This document shows positions 13,001 to 26,542 of a stretch of DNA of 64,000 nt, one piece after another (the first letter of the stretch is position 1; every line of letters starts with the position of its first letter). The position numbers and the translations under genes are program-made. Source of the DNA: Climacteris rufus (lineage: Eukaryota > Chordata > Aves > Passeriformes > Climacteridae); assembly GCA_013398175.1 (NCBI GenBank), contig VZRZ01002226.1:131835-195834 (forward strand), in the 5' to 3' direction. Under the pieces are notes generated by a model. That model did not search any database, was not told the origin of the DNA, and worked only from the letters and a program-made list of their open reading frames with translations.

Positions 13001-16000
13001 TCCCTCTATTTTGAATTATCTCACAGCTTTAATCTTGCTGCATGTGGTAAGCATATGACTTAATTTTACATTATTTCTGTAAAAGTGTATCAGTATCTGC
13101 ATTTGCCATACTGCTGAATACATTAAAAAAAAAACTTATTCAAACAAAATTTATAATAGTTTAAAAACTAGAATGTTCAAGTATACCATTTTGGAATTCA
13201 AAGGAGTGGCCCATACATATCAGCACCTCTGAAAAAGATATGTCATTGATATTTTTGATTGATAATTTTGTACTTTCATGAAATCACAATTGATATTGAA
13301 TACAGTAAATTTCACATTTTTTGTATTTGAATACAAGAAAATTTAATTAGAACTTGGATCTTATTAAAAAGACTACTAACTTTCTTGAAACTTAATGGCA
13401 TTCTATGCTATTCAATTGCAGAATCTGAATTCTTCTGCTTCTTAAGAAACAAATGAAATAATGTTAAATTATAATGCCAGGTAAATTTATTTTTTGTGTG
13501 TGTATTAAAATATTTGGGGCTTTGTAGTCAAATGATAAACCCTCAGGAAACATAACTAAACCTATTTGGAATTTGGTTTAAAAATATTAATAATAAACTG
13601 GAATCTCTGCATGGTACTTTGAAGTAGGGACCTCTTCTGGTCCTTATCACCTTTATATTCCAATATTTAATACAATGCCCGAGATACATGTGAAAGTATC
13701 ATTATGTGTCAGGAAGAAATGTCCTTTACTTAACTGCCTGTATTTCTTGCATCTTGGTTGGAGACTTAATTGCCAGATATAGATTGCTAAAATGGCAATT
13801 AGGAAACATAAGATTAATTCAGTCTTGCTGACTTAATTAGCCCTATCCTACCACTTCAGTCAGAAATATTAGATAGGATACAGAAGAATGGAAACCCCTC
13901 AGCCTCACTGACAATGGCTGGAGGAAACATCTCTGCCCTCATCTCTGGGCAAATGTTCACTGAAATTCGCCTCACTGAACTCAGAACTCCTGGAAACAAA
14001 TTTTGCTAATATCTGGAGCTGTAGTCAACAGCTTCAGATTCTCTGAAGTAGGAATTCTGCCTTGGTCTTTTTTGTTTTATCCCTTTTGGATTACCTTTTG
14101 ACAACCAACAGTGGACAAAACACAAAACCCCTGCAACCAAGTGTGAGCTTTAGCTGTAACTTTGAGAGAATGGGGTGAATTCGTTTGAGAATAGGATTCC
14201 TTGGGGTAGCTGAAGCAAAATTTTCCTCTTTTTTTTCCTTCATACCATTCTATTAGATAAAGAAGACAGTGAAATAGTTTTCTGAAGATGCTGAATTTCA
14301 AAATGTAAAAAAGAAGATGACATGATGTGCACAGCGTCTTTCCCTCTCAGCTGATCTAGTCCCACTTTTCTTACACAGCTGTGGACATGACCCCTTCTAG
14401 ACTGCTCTGCCTGGGACATGCAAATCACCATTACCTAATAGCTTTGAGCATATGTCAGAAAACAGCTTATGACACAAGACTAAATGCAGGTCAAACATAG
14501 AATCATTTTATAATCACCCTCTTGCTGAAGTGCTTTTAGAAGAATTTTATTGGACAGGTGTAATCAGATAAGATACAGTATTTGCAGGATTTCATAAATA
14601 ACTTTGACCAGATAGATGGGGACCACTTTAGTAGGACTAGTGTCATAAAATATATATTGCTGAACACAAACCAGCTGAAATACCTTACAATTATGAAATA
14701 GCAATCAGAAATATGGGTATCTCTAAATCACACAACTGTCTGGCTTCCTGAAACAGGTTATCTGATCTTTTCTTAAGCAGTTGTACCTGATTTTTTTCAA
14801 ACATTATTTTATGCCATTATGTGTCACTATTCAGCTCTCCAGTTTGTAAATACTGCTGTTGTACAGGCTCCTCCTTTCTCCCTTTATCACAGCTTGTTTT
14901 AAATTACTTCCACATATTTTCTCTATGGACTGGAGAGTCCATTGAGGCTGTAGGGAGAAAGAGGTAGGCAGTACAGCTGCAGTCCATGTAGAAAAAGTTT
15001 TCCTTGTGTAATCCAGTTAGAAGTAGGTATGAATGACATGAGGCCTCATCTTGATTGCAGTAAAGATGAAAACTTGTCTCCAATGTACAAAACCAAGTGC
15101 AATAATAATTCTTGGATTTGTGTGGGTTCTGAACCGACCTGCAGAACAAGGTAAGAAGGGGATAGTAAACCCAGAGCACGTGCAGTTCTTTCTGTCACCC
15201 TCTGAGGGAAATAAGCAGTTATCAAGGTAAATAAAAAGTACATCAAGTGAACTAAAGTAAAAAAGAAAAAAAAGAAATAAAACCCCAAATTGTTTTTTCA
15301 GGAAAAGAGAAAGATAATGAACTGAAAGCAGGAAGAAATAAACATAACAGCTAACTTCTAACTATGCTTCTGGAAAGACATTCACCATGCCAAGAGTACC
15401 AAAGTCAGGCACTCACTGCTAGCTCTGTAGATTATGCTTCACTGAGTAATTCTGTCCAGGCATTCAAGCTGCTCTTGCTGAAATAGATGTTACCTGGCAG
15501 TAGGATGCTGCATCTTGTTCTTTGCAAGCCAATTTGTCCTGTGTGAGAGCATGATGAATGCACTATTTTCCTTTATGGTCTCCCCTGTTTCTCATTTGGA
15601 AGAATTTTAATCTTTATTTTCATTACTGTGACTTTTCAATTCTTCATAACTCATTCTCTCTAGGTAAATCTAGAAGATCAAACTGGACAGTGGGTGAAAC
15701 CCTTAATATACTAGAATATTGTGAAATTACATTACAGATTTATGGATTCTTGAAATTAAAAGTATGTCAGCATATGTTTGAAACATTGAAAAACCTGGTA
15801 ATTTTGAACACTTCTGAGAGTAAGAATTACCCTAGTACTCTATGGGCTACATTGTAATATTTCTCACTCAGTAATCACTGTCACTACTACTGTAATCAAT
15901 AATATGATCAATATTGCTCAATAATCAGAATCAGTTAAGTATTGATTACTCTTGCTGCTGACTGCTATGGAATTTTAGATGGTAGTTATTTAGAAGTAAA

Positions 16001-19000
16001 TAGAAAATTTTTAGAAATAAATAATAGAAACGAATATAACACAATGTAACAGCAGAAAGAAATGAGCTATAATATTAGAATTTATAGGAGGAAATGAAAT
16101 CTGGTGCTGACCAGCAGATGAGAGCTTCTACAAAATTATTACCACACATGGCTGCAACTAATGCTACCTCTTAAAAAATACTTGGCTTTAATCTCAGGAT
16201 CCCAAATTTATTTTCCTGTGATTCACCAGAAAAGATATATTTGAGACAGTGAAGCCAGACCTTTTCTAGTTATTCATGCACCTTCACAGTATGAGCTCCC
16301 TATGTGAAATCCCAGTTAGTACCTAGTTTGCATCTTGGATTATTTTTTTATTTTTCAGTAAGGAGGAATCATGTCTGACTCACCTTCTGGAAGCTAGTCC
16401 AATGAACCTCATTTGTCTGTATCAAAACATCTAAATTTGAAACACCAAATCTGAGCTGATCACCTTTGTATGCTCTGCAGTCATGAGGAGAAATCTTCTC
16501 AGAGAAGTCTTTGCAGATGGTATTCCTCTGACGGTGGTTATTCACATATGGAGCAGCCAGGCACCTTTTGCAAATGCTGCTGAAGTTTGATTCATCTGAC
16601 CTGCTAGAAACATCTGTGTTAGGATAGCAGATCTCATTTCAGAAATTTCTACTGCTGCTTTTTATTGTCTACAATGTAACTGTGACTGATTATTTTCAAA
16701 GAAGATGCATTGTCCTCTAAATACCACCTGCACTGAATCTAACTAATGACTGATTTTTTGAAAGTTTTTATTCTCTAAGCACAGTGCAATGCTGGAAAAA
16801 AATCACCGAATATTTGATTGTGGCTATCACAGGGTTTGGCAAAGACCAAAATGGGTTGGGGAAGAGTGATTGATCCAGGGTTAATGAGCTGCCATGCACT
16901 CAGCCTGTGAAATGTACTTTTGAGTCATGTTAGACTTTCGGGGAAAAGTAATAAAGGAAAATCACAGACCAGCTGAGGTTGTACTAAAGATCAAGAGCAG
17001 ACCTTTGGTCCCCTGTGAGGTCTTGCCTGAAAACAGGAACTTATAGGATTGTTTTTACCAATTGATTCACTCCTTTTTGTGAGGATATAGCTCTGAAGGG
17101 GCATTTTGAGATTCTTGATCCTAACTACAGTTGCTACACTTCTATCCCTGCAAAAAGATAATTCCATCCTAGCTGTCAATTTATGTTTGTTTGGTGGGCT
17201 TCAAGACCTCTATAGGCTTCCTTAACTATGCAAATGTAATTGTTCTTGTGGCACCGTAGAAGGGAGATGTGTCTCATTGTTAGCCTGCCTTGGGAGGAGA
17301 AGAAATGGCTCTTTATTACTTATAATCACAAAGTTTTAATCATGCTAATGAATTTCTTTTCAAGGTAAAGAAAGGTTATTCCTTTCATTCAGAAGCCCAT
17401 GGCTTTAGCTTTTAAAATGTGCTACACATCAGAGCTTTATTGATACATTTTTAGTATCAGCACCAGTTTCATCTCTCCAGAAATCCAGGGTGCCACACCA
17501 AAATGGAACTTCAAGCAGCACCTTCTGTGGCCAAACACCATGGCAGGTGCAGTGCTTTAGCGTTAGATTTTGGAAAGGGAAAGGATGCATTTCAATACTT
17601 TTGTTTTCTTTGATAATGCCTCTCATATCATACCATGTTCTCCTTTTTAAATACCTCAGTTTAATTTTACAGAAAGGTTCAAAGCCTATTTTTGTATAGT
17701 TTTCCTTTCTCAGTCATTATCCACTGCAAATAATTCTTTTATTTCCTTAAATTGAAGCTGTAATGCATAATCTTTTCCCCAAAATATTCTCTAGTTGTTC
17801 CAAGGTAGAAAGCAATGATATTGTTTCCAAACCAAATATTTGCCACTAGATTAATTTATTACAAAACACAAAAGGAAGGCCAGCATAACAACTAACTTAG
17901 TAGAAAGTAACTTGCAGAAAGGAAATAGATAGGGATAAATATGTGATATGGAAAAAAAATTACCAGGCAAAGCGAAAGACTGATCATCATCGAGAATAAT
18001 GGCTAACAAATTACTTTCATCTAAGATATTACTCCAGAGTAAAAATTGTAGTCTTGTATTGACAATGGTGGTACAGGCAACTGTGAAAATGCCACATCTT
18101 TACTATTATTTAACATGTTGCTTATACACATAACTATTAATAAAGTCAAGATGTCAAGTGTCAAGTAACATTGAAAAAACATGTTGAAGTGGCATTTTAC
18201 TAAGGCCTATGTCTTCTCTGAGGCCCAAAATACTTTTCTCATGGCATCAACTGGTGGTTAAAAAGCTAGCTAAGGAAATAAATATCAGGACATCATTCAT
18301 GTTGACATGTTTGGTCACACTGATCCAGTCCAGACTGTACTGCACCCAGGAGGCCCTGGTGAAAGCCAAACTATGACTAAAAGGTCAGCAGCAGACTGAG
18401 ACAAAATGATCCTGAACTCAGTGTCAGGAAACTGAATTTCCTGAGTTAGGTACTGCTGCGGTGCCCATGTAAAGCTGTCTATCCAGTGCATAGTTCAATA
18501 CCATAGCTTGCCCTATAAAATACTCAGGCAATGAACCAATCTCAATTTCAACATGAAGATTCACCCAGAGTAAAGCCCCATCATCTGCCAACACTTTTGA
18601 AATGAATGATGTGATGGTGCTGGAATGACATCTCATGTAACTTATGTGGGCTAAAGAAACATGCTTTACATGTGAAGTGGAGAGTTCTATATTAGTCTAA
18701 TTGAAATATTTGAGAATATAATAAGTGTCCAACAAACAGTTATTATTAGTTAAATGACAGTGACACTGAAATCATATTCTAAATTAACTATCAAATACAG
18801 AAAAGACTGATAACAAAATGTAATATCTATCAAACTTTTTGTCATATTCTTATCCTTTCTCTGAGCATTAAGGTTGATGGCTTTGGTCTGGAGGAGAGGG
18901 TTGAAAATGCCATCCATTTCCCAGGTCCTTCAGGTGAAGAAATATGAGTTTAGAAGAAAGGGACTTATTTCTTCTCTTTGCTGACAGGACTATGATGGTC

Positions 19001-19206
19001 ATAGTTACTCCCTCTCTACACTGGCATCTGTTCATGGCTATTGTTAATACACGCTCTAGCACAGTTTATACCTTGTTTTTTTGCTTCATTGGTCTCTGAT
19101 TCCGTGTTGTATCCAAACGTATTACAGATGGTGTCCATGACACATAATGTAAAAGTACTTGTTCTTTGTTTTCTTTTTCACCTCTAACACTGGTTTTAGG
19201 TACCTA
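10011..19206. other. Nine kb of unique AT-rich DNA, no gene or repeat recognised
   Basis: I found no CR1 or LTR landmark, no tRNA-like fold and no convincing exon. It contains only short homopolymers and AT-rich stretches. Frames such as 15558-15857 and 11519-11801 are open on both strands at once and lack motifs. This is the longest repeat-free stretch in the window and would suit a conservation scan. Confidence 0.5.
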
Positions 19207-19472
19207 TCTTGCTCCCAAAGATGCATTAGTTTAATATTCAGTAATTGTTCACTGGTGATTTGATTATGGCCCTTATGCCTGTGTTCGTACTTTCGAGGCC
19301 TTTGCTTGCATTACACACTTGTATTCTTCTATGCCACATNTCTTGCTCCCAAAGATGCATTAGTTTAATATTCAGTAATTGTTCACTGGTGATTTGATTA
19401 TAGCCCTTATGCTGTGTTCATACTTTCGAGGCCTTTGCTTGCATTACACACTTGTATTCTTCTATGCCACAT
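19207..19472 (+). repeat. 133-bp direct duplication around a single N (assembly join)
   Basis: 19207-19339 and 19341-19472 are the same sequence, beginning TCTTGCTCCC and ending ATGCCACAT, with one N at 19340 between them. By eye they differ at three places: TATGG/TATAG, GCCTGTG/GCTGTG and GTTCG/GTTCA. Two nearly identical contig ends joined by a placeholder N is the simplest reading. The small differences may be allelic or sequencing error. Confidence 0.9.
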
Positions 19473-22078
19473 CTGGATTCCAGGGTCATCAGCAGTTCAA
19501 TCTATATAGAGTAACTACATGTTAACACCATCTATTACTTTCAGAAATGTATCAAAATTATTGCAATAATAGGCTTTACATGTTCCAATTGCACAAAGCT
19601 AAGCAAGTCTAAAAATAATTGTGTGACAGCCACCTTGTCATTACAACACTGATGCTAGAGATAAAACAAGTAAGCTCCAGGCAAGCCTAAGATAGGCTTG
19701 CTGGACTAAGCAAGCCTGACAAGACCCAGTCCTGAGGCCTCACAGGGTCAGCAAAATGCCTCCAGCCTTTTACTGGCAAAAGCAATACCATATTTACTGA
19801 GCTACATGAAACCACCCTTTCTGGTTTAGTCTTTGTTAGTTTGTAGTAAGAATCTCGACAAATGCTCAGGATCTTAGCACTGCTGAAGGGTTTGCAAGTA
19901 CCTTTTACTGCATACTTCACAAGGAAACAAGTCCCAGGAGAATTAAGGTCCTTCTTTCCTGGATTTGTATTTTTCATATTGCGTACTCATGTCAATTTTT
20001 AAAGCCAACTAATATATTCAGAAATATACCTCCAACATGCTTTTGAATTATCCACTTCTCCACTCTGGCAGTGTTTCAGAATACATGACAAGACAGAATT
20101 ATGTTACGGTAGTTATGAAAGTGAAAAATATATCATTTATTCAGCTGTGCTCCACTTTTTGTTAAAAAAAAAATGCCGTTTAAGTTTCTAGCAGTGGTTG
20201 AAAGCAAATTCCTCTCTGTTGGTATATATAGGATGAAATTTTAGTTGTAGGGCTGGTTGTAAGAGACTCTAGATCACCCTCCCTAGATCTATTTTTAGAA
20301 TTCAATTAAAATTCAACCAACCAATAAAATCTCTGCCTAGATATAAACCCAGGGCAAGACTCAATTGCACTGACTCAGATAGTACACTCAGGTTAGGGAA
20401 TTTAGTGTTATTAAGTCAGAAGCAAAAGTCTGAAATTAAGAATGGGATTCATTTTACCTGCTTCCCCTAGAAGTAATGATGGAATGAGCAAATCTTTGAA
20501 GTTTCTGTTTGTCTCCTCTGACTCTAAAAGGGGGCTAAATAATTTCCTTGATGTATACACCCGTATCTGATCTAATAAATCCAGATGTAGGTGATGAAAT
20601 AGCTATACCCTCAGCTTCTAAATGTAAGAAAAGATAGATGAAATGAATGTTGCAGTCCAGTAATAACCATATAGGTTATTGAAAGAAGTCTAAACACACT
20701 GATTTAGCATGACAGTTAGAATATGTTTGTGTAGACAATCCAGTTTTTCTGCCCAGGAAGTCAGGAAAAAATATATGTCACTAAAGGATAACCTAGGTGT
20801 GATGGTTGTCACCTGCACTCTTAAGAGAACTTTCTGTGTTTAGCTCTTCTATACTGAACACTCCTTTGCCCATAAATATTTTTGTGTATTAATTGCATGT
20901 TTTGTCATGAGTTTCCTCATGTAGTTCAGCTGAGCTGCACATATTTACAAAGGAATACAGGATCATGAGAAAAATGACCTGAATTGAAGACTAATTTTGA
21001 AAGACCAGTAATGACCAAAAATCTTCAACCAGAACAAAGATCTCACTGTCATAAAAAAGTCCAGTAAGTAAAGTAGGCAAATTAAATTCTTAGATATAAA
21101 AGTTGTGTTTATTTGCAATATAATAGAAATATATTTGTCTTATCCAAGTAAAATTATATTTCATAGAAAGTGAAACTGCAGTTTGGGCTGCTAAGACAAC
21201 CAAGCAATCCAAATGTCACAAGACAGAACAATGGAGTATATTTTAAATTAGAAGAAAAATGGATCTGAAACACTACAGGAAAAACATGAATTTTCTCACT
21301 TGCAGGGCACAGTGCCTGGAAATTCCTTCTATCCAGTCAGCACAGTTATGTTATGCTGTCAGATTTTTGAAGAATATTCCCTTTGCTTCTTAATATATTG
21401 ATTACATTTTCACATCTATAAATATTTTTAATTGAAATTTTATTTTAGCATTTAATTTTTTTTTTTAGCTTTCTACAAACAGGCACATTTGGCTACATTC
21501 ATTTCATGTCTTGAGTACAGCAGAATTTTATTTGAAATGGTTGTTTCACTATCTTAAAATCTAGTTGTGGTTTTAGGAGCATATTAATCTGGAACCATTA
21601 CTTGCCTAAACTGATCTAATATACAACAAAAATTGCAAGCAGCATGTACAGAATTTTTTGACCATAAAAGCATAAAAAGTGCTTTACTGGGTCAGATCAA
21701 TTTTGTTTCTGAAAATGGCTCTACAACATTAAAGAGTAGAGTTACTTCATTCTCTTTGTATTATCCAAGCCTTGTTTAGGATATCAGAGATGCTATGCTT
21801 GTGTAGATTTTTATTGTGCACTTAAGAATCTGTTGCCCATGAATATGCCTTAACTTTTTTTGAACAAGCTGAGCTGCTTGTCTCCACAGCTGCCTTTTGC
21901 AACAAGTTCCAGAAGTTTAGTACATGCTCAGTAAATTCTATTTGATTCTATTGCTGAAAAAGTTTCAAACAATAAAAACATCATAGTATTTAGCTTCTGT
22001 CCAAACAGTTCTTGAACATAATGGAAATCCATATTTATAATACAAAAGGGTGTGATTTTCCCATTCTTCATTGTTATG
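19473..22078. other. Unique AT-rich DNA, no gene seen
   Basis: No recognisable exon, RNA gene or transposon. Only short A or T runs, for example near 20165-20173 and 21460-21469. Confidence 0.55.
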
Positions 22079-23094
22079 TGTATTGAGTTTGGGTAGCAAG
22101 GCTTTGCTAATGAGGGGGTAACAATGAGGATCTTCCAGGAGCTTCTCCCATGCCTGACAGAGCCAATGCCAGCTGGCTCCAAGACATATCCACTGCTGGC
22201 CAAGGCTGAGTTCAGCAGCAATGGTGGTAGTGCCTCTGGGAAAACTGTTTTAAGTAAAGGGAAAAGAAACTGGGCTACAGCAACTGCAGTCAGGGAGAGG
22301 ACTGAGAATATGTGAGACACACAGCTCTGCAGACACCAAGGCCAGTGAAGAAGGAGGGAAAGGGGTCTCCACATGCTGGAACTGAGATTTCCCTGAAGCC
22401 CATGGTGCAGACAGACTGTGGTGAAGCATCTGTGCCTCTGAAGCCCATGGAGATTGACACTGGAGCAGAGATCCACCTTGCAGCCTCTTCAGGACTTCAC
22501 ACCAGAGAGGATGGATTCCCAAAGGAGATTCCCCTGTGCTGGAGCAGGCTCCTGGCAGGATGTGTGGCCCGTGAGAACTCACAGTGTAGCTGTCTGTTCC
22601 TGAAGGACCCACTCTGAAGCAGTTCATGAAGAACTGCAGTCCATGGGAAGGACTCACATCGGAAAAGTTCATGGAGAGACTCCAGGCTGAAGCAGGCAAA
22701 GAGTGTGTGGAATCCTTCCTTTCAGAGCACGGAGAGGCAGAGACAATGTGTGATGAACTGAACACAGCCCCCATTCCCCATACCCTTGAGTTACTGGAGG
22801 GGACGAGGTAGAGAAAACCAGGAGTGAGGTTGCACCTGGGCAGAAGGGTGGGTTGGGAATAAGTTGTCTTTGAAATTGTTGAATGTTTCTCATTCCCCTA
22901 ACCTGATTTGATTGGTAATAAATTGCAATTCCCCAAGTAGAATCTGTTTTGCCCATGAGTGTAACTGGTAAGTGATCTCTCCATGCCCTTATCTCAACAC
23001 ACATTATATTTTTTTCTTCCTGTCCAGCCATGGAGGAGAGTGACAGAGAGGCATGTGCGGGCACCTGACATTTAACCGAGATCAACTCACCACA
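22079..23094 (+). mobile_element. Full-length solo ERV LTR (family 1), about 1 kb
   Basis: The termini are TGTATTGAG and ACTCACCACA. The 5-bp flanks are identical: TTATG at 22074-22078 and at 23095-23099, a perfect target-site duplication that fixes both ends. It matches the copy at 4987-5600 at both ends (GGAGCTTCTCCCATG, CACTGCTGGCCAAGGCTGAG, TTTTGCCCATGAGTG, GAGGAGAGTGACAGAGAGGC). The middle section (about 22320-22830) is GC-richer and leaves frames of 100-180 codons open on both strands. They have no viral protein motif and should not be called genes. The 5-bp duplication suggests an ERVL-type element. Confidence 0.9.
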
Positions 23095-25161
23095 TTATGC
23101 TATGATATAGCTCACAAGATTACCTGGATATGACACATAATTTTCTAGATATTTCCAGATATCCTCTCTTTCAGTGCCAATTGCTTCAGATTTCAAAAAA
23201 GCCTTGATAATTCCCAGCTCTGTTTCCTGCAGAATATCTAAATGATCTTATGCTCTTAGCAAAAATAGTTCTTTTTACATGGCAAAATTTATTTATTATC
23301 TCTTACTTTGGTTTATTTTATTTTATGTATTTGCTTTTCTGACTTACTGATAATTTCCTTTAAAATCTGTGTTTGTAGTACCATGTTTTACATAACAGAA
23401 AAGTAGATCATGTAATGTGCCTAAAACATATGGTCTGTTTAAGTGAGACAATTTAAGAAGTGTGATATTTTGGTTTTAAAACACAGATATGAAGAAATTA
23501 ATTATATCAGGTTGTTAGGAGTAAGATGAGGATTCCCAAATTGAAAGCATAAATGTATTTAGAAATCTTTCTTTTAAACCTACTTTAGGCATGATAACTA
23601 TTCCATTTTGTAGTGTTTTCATTGACACTGAATTTCTTCAAAAGTGGAGGAAAAATGAAGGAGTATTGCAAAAATTGTGTTCAGAGATCATGATATATTT
23701 CTGCAGGGACCAGGAAATAAATAATGAATTTCAAATGAATCAGGATGGCTTTAACACCTTTCTAGAAGCTTCTGAATTTCAAATTACAAACAACACTCAA
23801 AGGCAGCAGAGCAATAGTGCCGAAAAAAGCACTTAGTGAGAAGATCGGGCCCTTTTTGCTCACCTTTTTGCAATGTTATTTCTATCTCTGTGAATTTTCT
23901 TGTAAGGTGAAAACATTCATCTTCATAACAACTCTGATGACAGATTCAAAATGTATTGACCTTGGAGAATGACATTTTTAACGTTGCACTTGAGTTGAAA
24001 TGAAAATACTGCATTTCATAACATTTAGGTTGCAAACATCAAAGTACAAATTTATATGCATGACCCCCATTTTTCTTGGTGATGTGTTATAATTCTTAAC
24101 AACTTTCCCCAATTATTCTTTTGTGTTTTATTTTCATGAAACACTTTGGATGTGAGATATCATACTGCTTTATTTTTTCCGTCTCTGAACAGAAGAAACT
24201 GTCTTTTCATTAGTTACAGTGGAAAATGTGGAAACAGGAAACCTGTTGCTCTCTAGTAAATACAAAAAAACCCTGAAAACTTAATGCTGAAAATATCTAA
24301 ATGCCTTTTTTCATGACTATTCTTCTGTTCACTGTCAAGAGGTTGCTACAGCATCCTCAGTTGATTCCTTTTACATCACTTTTCTGCAGAAATTTGGTGA
24401 AACTTTCTGTTGGGGAGATTTGGTGAATAGATTCTTCAGCTACAGCAGGAAGATGAAAGCTAAAACTTTATTTTTTTATTCCAAACAAAGAATGTATAAC
24501 TCTAAACCCACTGACAATGGCTGCAGTGTTTTTTCCTTTTCCCAACCAATCCCACAGCATTATTCCTCTTCTCTGGGAACAGTTTTTGCTTTGCCAGCAG
24601 AAGATACACTATCATGAAATTACAGCTGATATCACTTCTTGGTCTGTTGGCCTGTTTTGACTGCATTTCATTTCCAGCCCGTAAAATTTGATGTTTGTAA
24701 ATGGCAAGCCCATCATTTCTTATCAGAGTATGTCCGGCATAACTGACATTAATTATAAAACTCTCCATCATCCCAGGTTACTGTATTGGAATATCATGAG
24801 AGGAAATTACTGCTGGGACTTCTGTCATCAGTTGTGCATATATTTTCAACTTTTTTTTCAAAAAATAATGTAGATTGTGCCTCAGGTTTTGGCTTGGTGA
24901 ATGTTATTTTAATAATAGATAATGACTATTCCTGATTCCCTGAATAATATTAAAATATAGTAATAAAAAGTTTTATCCAGGGGTGAGGCAGGCACAAAGG
25001 AATAAATGTTTGCATCTCTGCAGCATCTTGTTCTGACCTATATTTGGAAATTGCTACCTTCTTTGGATTTAAATTCACAAACCGTTACTTAAATAAATGA
25101 TACTCACATAAACAGAACTTGTGAAAATTCCTTATTGTCCAAAGGTAACCCTCCACCTTGT
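23095..25161. other. Unique AT-rich DNA, no gene seen
   Basis: No exon, RNA gene or identified repeat. An 81-codon frame at 23591-23836 has no recognisable motif. Confidence 0.5.
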
Positions 25162-25182
25162 CACACACACACACACACACAC
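25162..25182 (+). repeat. (CA)n microsatellite at a CR1 5' break
   Basis: About ten CA units directly abut the start of the CR1 fragment, which begins CTACAGGGAATGTAGACCTG. Confidence 0.9.
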
Positions 25183-25525
25183 TACAGGGAATGTAGACCT
25201 GTTGGTCTAAGCTCAGTTCCTGGAAAAATTACAGAGAAGATCATACTGGGTATTATTGAAAAATATTTAAAGAACATTATAATCATTAGGCAGAGTCAAC
25301 ATGGGGCCACAAAAGGAAAGTCCTGTTTAACTAATTTGGTATCCTTCTACATCATGATCAGTAGGTTTGTGGATGAAATTAAGGTGGTAGATACAGTTTT
25401 CCAGATTTTAGTAGAGCTTTAGATACTGTCCTTCACAGCATCCTTCTGGACAAGTTGTCCAGCTGTAAGATGATCACAGTGCACTGTGTGAAGACTGGCT
25501 GAAGGTCTGGGCTCAGGGAGTTGTA

Positions 25526-26120
25526 GTGAATGGGGCCACATCTGTCTGGTGTCTGGTAATCACTGTTGTTTCTCAGGGTTCAGTTCTAGGGCCAGTTCTG
25601 TTCAATACATTTATCAGTGCTCTGCATGCAGCAGGCAAATGTACCATTAGCAAGTTTGTTCATGATGCCAAACTGGAAAGTGCTGTTGGCTCTTTTGAGG
25701 GACAAGAGGTTTTGCAGAAGGATCTAGGGAGAATAGAGCAATGATTCATGGGATTAAATTTAACAAGTAGAAAAGCTGGATTCTGCACCTAGGACAGACT
25801 AAATCCAGACTCAAGTATAAATGGGGAGAGGAATGACTGGAGAACAGCCCTGAAGAAAAGGATCTGTGGTTGCTGGTTACAGCAGGCTCAGTAGGAGTCA
25901 GCATGGTGCCCTGGTAGCCACAAGGGCAAGCCCCACCCTGGAGTGCATCAAACACAGCATCACCAGCTGCTCAAAAGAGGTGATTATCCTGCTATATTCA
26001 GAGTTGATGCTCCCTGACCTGCAGTACTGTATGCAGTTCTCAGTCTCCGAATTCAAGAAGGATTTGAAGGTCCTTGAGTGCATCCAAAGGAAGGCAGCCA
26101 AGCTGGTGAAAGGGCTGTAA
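25526..26120 (+). pseudogene. CR1 reverse-transcriptase remnant (ORF2 C-terminal part)
   Basis: Two open pieces survive. The first (25526-25744) contains SQGSVLGPVLFNTFISALHA followed by CTISKFVHDAKL. The family pattern here is GPVLFN.FI..L and the catalytic FADD box. FADD reads FVHD, so the active site is lost. The second piece (25866-26120) contains SPTLECIKHSI, LLYSELMLPDLQYCMQF and VLECIQRKAAKLVKGL, the typical C-terminal region of CR1 ORF2. Stops and a frame change separate the pieces. No function is expected. Confidence 0.9.
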
Positions 26121-26510
26121 GGAATGTCCTGTGAGGAGCAGCTGGGGACACTGTGTTTGTCTAGTTTGGAGAGACTGGGAGGTTGAGGATGACTTCATTG
26201 CTTTCTACAGCTTCTTGAGGAAGGAGGTGCTGATCTCTTCTCCCTGGGATCCGGTCACAGGACATGTGGGAATGACTCAAAGCTGTGCCAAGGAAGATTT
26301 AGATTGGACATTAGAAAACATTTCTTTACCCAAAGTGTGACAAAACCCTGGAAGAGTTCCTAGAGAAGTGCTCAATGCCCCAAACCTGTCAGTGTTTAGG
26401 AAGCATTTGGACACTGCCCTTAGTAACAGGCTTTAACTTTTGGTCAGTCCTGAAGTGGTCAGGCTGTTGGACTGGACGATTATTGTAGCTCCCTTCCAAC
26501 TGACATTGCC

Positions 26511-26542
26511 CATTCCATTCCATTCCATTCCATTCCATTCCA
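26511..26542 (+). repeat. (CATTC)n pentamer tail of CR1
   Basis: About six CATTC units directly follow the CR1 3' end, where CR1 copies usually carry ATTCTRTG octamers. The pentamer probably arose by slippage from such a tail. Confidence 0.9.

Larger units (their letters stand above)
25183..26542 (+). mobile_element. Long CR1 LINE copy: 3' half of ORF2 plus 3' UTR
   Basis: The DNA follows the CR1 order: ...CTACAGGGAATG, CAACATGGGGCCACAAAAGG, GGGCCAGTTCTGTTCAATAC, AGCAAGTTTGTTCATGATGC, CTGCAGTACTGTATGCAGTT, CATCCAAAGGAAGGCAGCCA, then the 3' UTR (CTTGAGGAAGGAGGTGCTGA, GGACATTAGAAAACATTTCT) and CTCCCTTCCAAC. It ends in a pentamer tail at 26511-26542. The coding part is broken by stops and frameshifts. 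This is the longest CR1 in the window and it is long dead. Confidence 0.95.

Noticed and set aside
22250..22774. 174-codon and 182-codon frames on the minus strand as possible genes
   Set aside because: They lie inside a solo LTR whose ends are fixed by a perfect target duplication, overlap open frames on the other strand and show no protein motif.
25135..25422. 95-codon + frame as a gene
   Set aside because: It starts in the CA repeat and continues into the CR1 reverse-transcriptase remnant.
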